From contig FJOG01000029.1 in the NCBI GenBank assembly GCA_900073065.1, positions 7,624-71,623 of the forward strand: a stretch of 64,000 bases of DNA, written 5' to 3'. Below the pieces are notes generated by a model. That model was not told the DNA's origin. It was given only the letters and a program-made list of their open reading frames with translations, and made no database searches. Positions 55,508 to 64,000 of the stretch are shown piece after piece. This DNA comes from Phialocephala subalpina. Its lineage: Eukaryota > Ascomycota > Leotiomycetes > Helotiales > Mollisiaceae. The translations under genes were made by a program, and so were the position numbers. The first letter of the stretch is position 1. Every line of letters starts with the position of its first letter.

Positions 55508-57014
55508 CTATGCACCAAACCTTCGCGATGCCCATGGAGAATTTGCCGGAGTCTTAGCCTCGCTTTCACTCTCGTCGTCTCTCTCATACCGAATCTCAAC
55601 CTTGACCTCCTTCTGAATGCCTTCAATATTGTATTTTGCTGTTGTTCCTCCTTCCTCGCCACCCTTGATCGCTGTACTAGCTCTCTTTCCTGTATTATGG
55701 ATCGGCAATATGTTTTCCTCCGATGAAGAAGCAAGTGGGATGGACTTCGTCTGGCTTCTTGCGTATGCCTTCGCTTTTGAACTTTGCGCCCGGGACCCAA
55801 GCTCGTAGGACGAACTCTGGCCGTAATGTGACATGGCAGAGTCTTTTGCTTTCTTGAAGAGGGGCCGCATGAGGGGTATCGAGGAGCCGATCATGACGAA
55901 TGTGTTTTCGATGACGACCCAGTTCATAAAGCTGACAGTATTGACTACGTGTGTTAGCAAATTGGAGGCGACAAGATAATCTTGGAAGGAGAACGCGGTA
56001 CTTACAAGTGTAGTCTGATCGCTCTCCCAAGGACTGGAGCTTGACTGTTTTGATGATGGATGCAACGAACGCACTGCCTCATTTTAGCCCAAGATTGCTT
56101 CAAACTCAATCCCCTCGTGTTGAGATGGGAGGTGTATCGAGACTTACAAGATACTGAGTCCGAGAAGTGCGACAAGACCAAGCTTGATCCGCAATTTCAT
56201 CTGAAGAGTCCAGAAAATTGACGAGGGAAGGACAGTCAAGATTAGATCAGTCATTGAGTTGCAAGCTAAGAACATGTCAGCAATTGAGTTTTACCCCCCC
56301 TCTTTTGCTCTTTACCTCCTTGGAAGAAGCCAATGTCCTGCGAGTTGTTAGCATATAGGCAGGAATTTCACAAGCATTCAAGCACTTACAGCCTGCGCTG
56401 CAGGAACCCAACATTTACTTGGTACACCGACTGGATCCCAAAGTGATCGAACATCTCCGCATTGCACGAAGATAGTGATGCAAGTAACAAGATTGACAAC
56501 AAGTGATTGAGCAATCATAAAGTGCAAGAACCATCTTCTGTACTTAGTGGTCCCGAAGAGGCGAAACATTAAGATGATGAAAGAGACTCGACCGAGAGCG
56601 GAGCACAATATGCCTGGGAGAGCGTATCAGCTACAATTGTGGATCGGAGTGGTTTTTGAGGTGGCATACCAAAAGGTTCCGATATGAATTCCATCTCCAT
56701 GGAAGTTACTTTCTTGTAGTCATCAAGATAGAAGAAGTGTCTTCCCCACCCGAAGTGATGAGATATGGTGATGAATAAGATATGGAGAAAGCCAAACATC
56801 TAGAAGCTGTCAGCCAAGTTCTCGAAATTGTGACATTACGAACCAATGCCAAAAGCATCACGATGTCTCCTAGCCCGAATTGACGAGAGATCTTGACTTG
56901 AGTGAAGATTCTCATCCCCACTACAACGCCAGCGAGTCCGTATAGTGTCCATCCTGTTGCCAGCATTTGTGGGCCAATGTCGATGTCCGGCCCATTAGGC
57001 TTAGGGACGGACAT
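55508..57014 (-). CDS. rhodopsin-fold (PTH11-like) integral membrane protein
   Basis: A seven-helix protein of the fungal rhodopsin-domain/PTH11-like group, thought to act as surface receptors, though ligands are mostly unknown. It starts at 57014 (MSVPKPNGPDIDIGPQML). Several introns separate the segments: WTLYGLAGVVVGMRIFTQVK and LGDIVMLLAL (TM1-2), MFGFLHILFITI and HHFGWGRHFFYL, VSFIILMFRLFGTTKYRRWF, VVNLVTCITIFVQCGDVRSLWDP with the conserved C-x(n)-W-D-P, SMTDLILTVLPSSIFWTLQM (TM6), then INTVSFMNWVVIENTFVMIG with the family-typical W-x-x-[IV]-E. The cytosolic tail (about 150 residues) is Ser/Lys/Glu-rich. Exact exon borders were not all resolved. Confidence 0.82.
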
Positions 57015-58337
57015 TGTGGTGATCGAGGCTTTTCCGGTGTATTGAAGCAGATAATGATTATCTTGAGAGTTGTCGAATTGTCTTACGATATGAGTGGAGA
57101 CCAGAAGAAAGTCGGGATCATGGTCTTCGAAGCTCTATAAAGTTGTTCCAAACTCCCTTCAGACAATTCAACTGAACATTTACACTTTCCCCAAGATGCA
57201 GGCATTCGAGGGATGAATGCAAGGCACTGAATTCGAGTATTGAATTCATGGAAAGGGCCGCACAAAGGGTCTCATCACGCAAACGGCAGACATGCCGTCC
57301 CGTGTTTCTACGGCAGGTACCAAGAGATGAAGAGGAGGCGGGACATGGGTTGTGTGACGCGGCTGGGCTGGGTCCCCCGGGTGGTCCTCCCGGCTGCACT
57401 TGGTGTTGCTGGTGGCGCGTGAATGGCTGCGGCGCTGTTGAAACTCGGGAACAGACCACCCTCGTTAAGTTTGACAGATGATGGGTTCCACGTATCTTCT
57501 ATATCGATCAAGGGAGCCATACTGTCGGAAGTTCACAGGGTCCATTGCTAGGTACCTTCCCCTGGCATGGGCTTTCGGTAGGGACATTCTGCAAGAGATC
57601 CTTGCAGACGTTGAAGGATTCTAAAAGCCTATATCTTGTACTTGTAAAGGGGAAGCATGGGAGGCACATGGTCTATCGAACAATATGCTTGATTACACTA
57701 TCCTTGTTTATGATTCCCAAGCTGTCTGCTTCCGAGAAATTGGACGCTTTTACTCTAATTTCTCCTTTCCTCGTCATCACGGCTGCCAAAAGGATCAGCA
57801 ATACAAGCTGAACTTCTGCCAATCATGTAACCTCACGCGTTTCCGTCACGATGTACCTCAGATGTTCCCCTCGGCGCCGCAAAGCTAAGACCACTTGAGT
57901 TCGGGCGAGCGCCCCTTCGAAGTTTATTCGAGGTCCTCGCTTGATCACCCAACCATAGTCGGATACACTGCCGGATCTGTCATCAAGATTTACATGGGCG
58001 CTCCCTTCCACACCGAAATCCTGCTCAGTGATGTAGGGGTGGGATGCAGGGTACAGGGTTCATTGCGTTTTCGCTGTTCCTGTCAACCAATCGGCCGGAA
58101 TGACTTCCAATGGGAGCAATGCGGCACTTCAAAGCCTTAATCAGAGACCAACTTAGCTAGAAAACCTTCTTCCCAGCACAGTAATTACATCAATCCGATG
58201 TTCCTAGTGCATGCGACATATCCTGGTAGCTGCACAATCTCCGAATTTTTTTGAACCTAGCCATATCTCGTCCAGACAGCTTCACCAATTTGCATTTCAT
58301 CCCGTCCTTCAGGATTCCTCTGCTTTACACTGCAAAC
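57015..58337. other. intergenic, no gene seen
   Basis: A 1.3-kb spacer between two divergent genes. Frames up to 113 codons overlap on both strands without recognisable content. It presumably contains both promoters. Confidence 0.4.
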
Positions 58338-59702
58338 ATGGGTTCCATCGCTCACTCGTCCCTCGATATTCTCCTGCAGAGAACTTCCATACAATTCGAG
58401 GGAGGCTCAGCACGCCTGCTTGAGGATAAGTTTGCGAAAGAGAACTTGATCAAGACCCTGCGTGAATTGACATCGGCTTTGGAGACTCCGGAGGATCATA
58501 TTCAGCGGGTGGTATTTTTTGTGAGTGTCACACTTCGCTTCAGCCACTACCGCAAGCTAACTTCCCAAAAAGCCTTCGACGTACGCGTGTGCCAGGATAG
58601 CAATTGACTTGAAGCTTTTCAACATTATTGCCGACACAGAAGGCAATATTACGTCTAAGGACCTTGCTGCTAAGACCGGAGCTGAAGAACAGCTTCTCGG
58701 TATGACAGACTCCAAAGTCATGGAAATGGCGATTGACAATTGAGCAGTTCGAGTGCTTCGTCCCTTGACATTTGCTGGCCTTGTCATTGAGGCAGGAGAT
58801 CGCACTTATGCAGCAAATGAGGTGACGAAACATTTGAAGGGACCTTCCGTGCAGGCTGGTATGATTCACTTGTATGTCAAATGCGCCTCAAATCCCCAAT
58901 CACCTCCCCTATTGAAACCCTCTCTAGTTTCGATGCTGGACTCAGGAGCCTGAGTTACATGCCGGAATATTTCAGAAATAATGGATACAAGCTGCCATCT
59001 GATTCCGTTTCTGGCCCCTTGCAATTCGCTTTCAACACTCCTCTCGAGTCCTATGCTTTTTGGAACACCATGCCTGCATTTGCCGATAACTTCAATACCT
59101 TCATGGCAGGTAAGATGGGAGCTGGTAAGACTGGTCAGACTTGGGAGAACACGTATCCAGTCAAGACCAATATCATTGACGGCTTTGACGAGAAAATCAG
59201 TAGCGCCATGTTTGTTGACATAGCTGGTGGTCGCGGACATGAAGTTGGCCAACTCAAAGCTAGCTTCCCGGATGCGCCTGGGAAATTCATCCTCCAGGAC
59301 CTCCCGGCTGTTATTGACGATGTAAAAGATCTGGATTGCAGTATCGAGCGCATGAAGTATAATTTCTTTGAGCCTCAACCCATCAAAGGCTCGAGGAGTT
59401 ATTTTATGGCGAACATCATGCACAATTGGACTGATGCGGACTGCAAGAAGATCCTCGAAAATGTCGCTAAAGTGATGGTCAAGGGATACTCGAGGCTGCT
59501 GCTAAGTGATCACATCTTACCTAGTACGGGTTGCAGTTTACCATCATTTGGCAGAGATATCGGGATGCTGTCACTCCATGGCGGGGTGGAGCGATCCGAA
59601 AATCAGTGGACTGCTCTTCTGGAATCTGCAGGACTCAAGGTTGTTCAGTTTTACCATTTAGAAAGGGGTGAAGGTCTTGTTGAAGCTGTCCTACATGATT
59701 AA
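58338..59702 (+). CDS. O-methyltransferase (COMT/family 2 type)
   Basis: A SAM-dependent O-methyltransferase of the plant-COMT-like fungal type, acting on small hydroxylated aromatics or polyketides. Exons 58338-58520, 58573-58699, 58745-58871 and 58928-59702 join in phase to 403 residues. The N-terminal dimerisation/winged-helix region contains CARIAIDLKLFNIIADTEGN and AANEVTKHLKGPSVQAGM. The SAM motif is MFVDIAGGRGHEVGQLKASF (expected G-G-x-G). Then come FILQDLPAVIDDV and YFMANIMHNWTDADCKKIL, where the second His (HNW) is at the catalytic base position. The C-terminus GLKVVQFYHLERGEGLVEAV is typical. It lies 1.1 kb upstream of an MFS gene on the same strand. Confidence 0.92.
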
Positions 59703-60827
59703 GGACAGTTTGATCGTTGCTGGGAGTGAAATGTTAATCGTCCGATGTTTTCAGGTTGTGATGAATTTGATAAGAGGATTGCTGGATAGGATGTGTTTCA
59801 AATCCTTCATTTGTATCACAGTGATGTGCCGCGAAGTCTATTGATAAGAGAAGATGGGAATCCTATGGGAATCCTGTTTTAGAAAGAGATAGGATATAGC
59901 AGCTGAAATATTCCACCTCTCATCGTCGTTCAGATTGCTGGGATTGAGCTGCATGTTGTTCGCCTCCACTCCTGCCATGCCGTCTCATGCTTACAGTCAC
60001 AATCGACCGGGGTCTGAATGCACATTCAATCTTCAACGCCTTGCGACATGGATCATATCGGGATTTTTCCAGTCGCTTCGTGAAGAGTGGTCGATGCGGT
60101 GGAGCCCGCCCTACCGTCCCTTACTCCCTCCACCGGCTATTCTCCCCGCCGCCAGTCTGTGCTTCAGTGTTCGGAGAAGATCACCAAATTGTGCTAGCTC
60201 TGCATATGAAGCCCCATGGGGATGCGAGTTGGCGAACCTTGTTCAGTGGGAATAAGAATAGTCGAATACATCCCTAGTCAAAAACTCTATCTATCGAATG
60301 GTTTCGAGGTCCTTGTCGGTACTGCAACGCCATCTGGAAACGGTCTCATGTCCGTGGAAATTGGCTTTGCTTGGAAGGAACAAATATTTGACGCCAGCAT
60401 CAATTCTTTCCATGCATTGGACTGGGCTCTCGCCCACATCCCGACTCCCGAGGCCCAGGGCATTCTGCTCAACAGCGAACCAAATGAGGTGTCATGTCTC
60501 AAGCCTCGTCTATCGTGCCGTGCGACCCTCTCACGCAATACCCATGTGACTGCAGTACGTACCCACGAATTATAGAGCGGGACGCGTATGGAAATCTGCT
60601 TCCTTACCCAATTGATAAAAATAATTTCGGAGATTCTCCACCCTTTAGGCTTTCCTTACTGCAGCTAATAGTCTGTCTATATCGATCATCGCTGACGACA
60701 AGTTATTTACACCGCATGTCTTCGAAGTATTCTAGAACGCATCGCCAACCCTCAGATCCATACTTTTGACGTTCTTGCGGTCCTCCCAAATTTGAGACTC
60801 ACTAAAAGCGACACCTTAGAAGCAAAG
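59703..60827. other. spacer with possible gene debris
   Basis: About 1.1 kb. A plus-strand frame at 60216-60575 contains a protein-like stretch (LYLSNGFEVLVGTATPSGNG then FHALDWALAHIPTPEAQG), but it has no start context or recognisable family and may be a gene fragment. The last 150 bases should be the leader of the MFS gene. Confidence 0.35.
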
Positions 60828-62624
60828 ATGGCAGGTACATCAGACGAAAAGAATCACTTCGAAAGCGTTTTGCCCACCTCTCCCGCCTCTGCTTCCTCAG
60901 ATGAAGCACCTGCTCCACATCATAACGTCGATACGGAAAAGAATGCCAGCTCAGGAGGAACATATTTCGTCAAGGAAACAACCGCCGATGCCAATGACGG
61001 TCTAAAAGTGGCCAAAGATGGAGTCACAGTGCTCATCCCTCAACCTTCGGACGATGTCGAAGACCCTCTGAACTGGTCTTGGCTCAGAAAGCACAAGGTC
61101 TTGGCTGCTCTTCTGTTGCCAAGTCTCCTCACCGATTGGGGAATGACTTGGGGAACAACACTCTTCGAGGCGCAAGCTGTTACTTTCCACATGTCCATCC
61201 CAGATGTGGCTCGTTCTGTCAGTGGAGGTATTTTCTTGCAAGGTCCCGGTGGTGTTTTTGCTGTACCATTTGTCCAAAAATATGGCCGGTGAGAGAGATT
61301 GGTCTCCAGCAGAAGTTCCCTACTGACAAGATATCATAGCCTTCCTGTACTCTTTTGGTCCCAGATTTTGGGCTTCATAACCGTCCTTATCGCAACATTT
61401 ATGCCGTCCTATGCCAGCTTCACAGCATTTCGCGCTCTGCAAGGTTTCGTTGCCACTTCACCTCAGGTCATCGGACTTTCAGTTGTCCATGACTTGTTCT
61501 TTTTCCATGGTAAGCACCAGATTCTGATTATGAAGTGAAAGTCGCTAATTCGTGCAGAGCGGGCGAGAAAGGTGAACATTTGGGCATTCACATTCCTGCT
61601 TGGGCCCTTCCTTGGACCTTTTATCTCGTCCTTCTTGCTGTCTAAGATATCATGGCAGCTCGACATGGGTGTTTTGGCAATGTTCTATGGCGTGTCAGCA
61701 ATTCTCGTTGTGCTGTTGGGAGAGGAAACACTTTATGATCGTGAGAAGTCTGTAAAGCCAACTGCTGGGGCTTCGAAGTTCTCGATATTGATCGGCATCG
61801 CTGGTGCGAGAGCTAAAGCGCAGACGAGCTTGATGCTTGTCTCGAAGCAACTTCTTGAACTCCTCTTCAAGCCCCAACTGCTCCTTCCAAGTACGAATAG
61901 CTCTCCAACAGGGCCAGAGAACATGTGCTAACAATCTCATTCAGCTCTGTATATCATGCTCCTCTTCACCTGGGCCATCGGAATTGTTACCACTGTAACT
62001 CAATTCATCAGACCTCCACCATACCTCCTCAACGATACCCAAGCTTCCCTCTTCTACCTCGCTCCAATGGTTGGTGCTGTTGTCGGTGAGCTCTGGGGCC
62101 ATTGGTTCAACGACTTCCTGTGCAACCGATACATCAAAACCCACAATGGCCAGTACCAACCTGAGAATCGTCTTTGGGCAGTATGGCCAGCGTGCGCTTT
62201 CGGCATTGGAGCAATGGTGCTATATGGTCAGACGTTGCAGAAGGAACTGCCTGTGATTGGTCTTGCTGCTGCGTGGGCACTCATGACTTTCTCTCAGGTT
62301 GCCAGTACTACTGCTATCAGTGCATACGCCTTGGATATCTTTCCTCATCATGCTGCGTTGGCTAGCTCGTGGATCAACTTTTGGCGAACTACTGGTGAGT
62401 GCTTTGAATTTCGCTCCAGCAAATACAAGTAGACTGACAGGGTTACAGGCGGTTTCTGTGTTACCTATTTCCAGACTCAGTGGGTAGCGAAGTCCGGCGC
62501 TGCCGTGACATTTGGAATACAGGGAGCCATCATCGCATTCGGGTTCATCTTCATCATCATCACGCAGGTATGGGGTGTCAAGTGGCGACACAAGTACCCA
62601 GCACCAGCTGTTGCTGAAATTTAG
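60828..62624 (+). CDS. MFS transporter (second, DHA1-like)
   Basis: A plasma-membrane proton-coupled transporter. Exons 60828-61288, 61340-61509, 61558-61890, 61945-62394 and 62449-62624 join in phase to 529 residues. The N-terminal disordered region leads to VEDPLNWSWLRKHKVLAAL, the D-P-x-N-W entry to TM1. Other landmarks are SGGIFLQGPGGVFAVPFVQK, ALQGFVATSPQVIGLSV, FHERARKVNIWAFTFLLGPF (E-R-x-R motif after TM4) and a C-terminal FFPHHAALASSW-like IFPHHAALASSWINFWRTTG. An upstream in-frame Met at 60792 (MRLTKSDTLEAK) is a less likely start. It may export the product of the neighbouring O-methyltransferase, which is inference. Confidence 0.92.
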
Positions 62625-63687
62625 ATCATCCTCGAGGTGTGGTTGACGTGTAGTCGAGTTCTGGCGATTAGAGGGGAAGCGATAGAAATTTGTCACCGGT
62701 GGACAGAGAGCTCTTTTAATTATCAACGTTTATTGATCTTCGTGGACCGTGTCCAGGAATAAGAATTCTTTTTTCTGTGTTTGACTTATGGACATTCACT
62801 CGTGACCATCGCATTATGACACCCTCTTGCTTGCCCTTGGGAAAGTCCCGTTTCTTTAACTCCGAGGCACTCTTGAGAAGTTTTATTCTAGTAAGTTTAC
62901 AGCCTATTGATGAAGGGGATTGTATCTCTATTTTGGGACTTATAAGGGAGCTGTATTTCTGTATATGAGGGGTTCTGGAAAGGTGCCACCTCAGGATCCA
63001 GAAACCAGGAAGTATGGTTACGACCAACACGTCATGAATAGCTCAAGTTATTCTCGGCCACTACCCCGCAGCCTCGTCCGACCAATCGACGATATGCTCT
63101 CCCGAATCGATTGAGCCTCGCCGTTTTTCTGCTATTGCGATTGTGGCGCATTGCGACGGAATGAGAGGATTCGCTTGTGGGGCCGAAAGTCTAACTTAAG
63201 CATCTGACTGTATTGTGCCAACTCAACGATAGCACGTGTACACGCAGTAAGCGCAGTACAATCATTTTCGCTTTCTCTTTTCATAAGTTCCAGAATTTTC
63301 TGGGCCCTCATTCGTTCATAGGCGCGGCGACTTTGAAACGTGAAACATTCTTGCATCGCCACTGGAAACTGCACGATAGAGGCACATCCCGCATGACTCT
63401 CAGAACTCTACGTAGCTCAAGACTCAGCATTCTAAATTGGGACTCAACCTCCAATTGCATTTCAGTCATGGAAATAGCATCACACATCGTGAGGATGTTG
63501 ATATTTAAAGAGGTTCAATACCTCCAAAGTCAAGTTCATTCTCATCATCAGCACACAACAGCACACTTTCCAGTCCACTCTATTTCCTTTTCAATTTCTT
63601 TTGTCAATTTCCTTATTTCCTTTCAACGCTCTCTTGTTGATTTTAAATAATTTTCAAACGAATCTCTTTCTCTTTTCCTTCGCAAAT
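62625..63687. other. intergenic, no gene seen
   Basis: A 1.06-kb spacer. The last 150 bases are pyrimidine-rich (CTTTTCC, TTTCTTTTG runs), typical of a strong fungal promoter or leader before the secreted-protein gene. Short frames elsewhere have no content. Confidence 0.4.
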
Positions 63688-64000
63688 ATGAAGTTCACCT
63701 CAAGCATTGTCCTCGCCGCTCTCGCTTCGCTCTCCAGCGCCTCTCCTATCTTTCAACGCCAGCAAGAGACTGCACAGGACTCTATCAATAAATGGAACCA
63801 AGACATCACAGTACGTTCACTTATCCCTCCTATCAACACAAATGATTGAGCCTAACAACGCCAATAGATCGTCAACCAGTTCTTAAATACAGTCGGCAAC
63901 TCGGCTACACCATCCTCAGACGCCGTGCCAGTCCTCGCCACAGCCCTTGACGAGCCCGTACAACTCATGTTCCTTACTGCAATGATCGCACCTGGCGCCA
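63688..64000 (+). CDS. HsbA-like secreted surface-binding protein (5' part)
   Basis: Exon 1 is 63688-63810 and exon 2 begins at 63868 and runs off the window. MKFTSSIVLAALASLSSASP is a signal peptide. The mature part (FQRQQETAQDSINKWNQDIT, then IVNQFLNTVGNSATPSSDAV and ATALDEPVQLMFLTAMIAPG) matches the helical pattern of the hydrophobic surface-binding protein A family: secreted proteins that coat hydrophobic surfaces and may recruit cutinases or act at the cell wall. The C-terminus is not visible. Confidence 0.75.

Noticed and set aside
57083..57459. Short overlapping frames in the 57 kb spacer
   Set aside because: Both strands are open over the same GC-rich stretch with no family resemblance.

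Overview
The window looks like nuclear DNA of a filamentous ascomycete (Pezizomycotina; I cannot fix the class from sequence alone). The evidence is many short introns of about 45-100 nt with GTRNGT donors and CTAA-type branch sites, fungal-specific families (2EXR, rhodopsin/PTH11-like membrane protein, HsbA-like surface protein, LaeA-type methyltransferase, pisatin-demethylase-type P450), and two extremely AT-rich blocks of the kind left by repeat-induced point mutation (RIP). One assembly gap (414 N) lies inside the second block.

Layout. 1-3780: AT-rich RIP-like block. 4143-15315: a divergent pair of very large genes. The minus-strand gene (8395 to 4143) gives a 1279-residue spliced protein, and the plus-strand gene (9385 to 15315) gives a 1750-residue DUF6603-type protein. 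Both can be spliced into unbroken reading frames. I recognise both as resembling large uncharacterised bacterial proteins, so this is the best candidate here for an undescribed system. 16.0-18.9 kb: a small hypothetical gene and a truncated-looking coding piece that ends at the second AT-rich block (18.9-21.2 kb). 21.7-32.2 kb: a metabolic-type accessory segment with a secreted tyrosinase, a 2-oxoglutarate/Fe(II) dioxygenase, a broken alpha/beta hydrolase carrying an AT-rich insertion, a SAM methyltransferase cut off at its C-terminus by a 250-bp tandem duplication, and a divergent cytochrome P450. 32.3-37.6 kb: a 2EXR protein, remnants of a repeat-protein gene, and a coiled-coil protein. 38.3-43.7 kb: housekeeping genes (mitochondrial PPR-like protein, LSm3, GTPBP1-type GTPase). 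45.0-48.7 kb: a disordered hydrophilic protein, a frameshifted small membrane protein, and a 1.8-kb tract carrying about nine copies of a 25-nt palindrome. 48.7-57.0 kb: amadoriase-type FAD oxidase, MFS transporter, CorA-type Mg2+ channel, PTH11-like membrane protein. 58.3-64 kb: O-methyltransferase, second MFS transporter, and the 5' part of an HsbA-like secreted protein that runs off the window.

How the genes may work together. The divergent pair shares a promoter region of about 1 kb and probably acts as a unit. The tyrosinase/dioxygenase/methyltransferase/P450 group and the O-methyltransferase/MFS pair are tailoring and export functions with no backbone synthase in view. The decay marks in the first group suggest a degrading accessory cluster.
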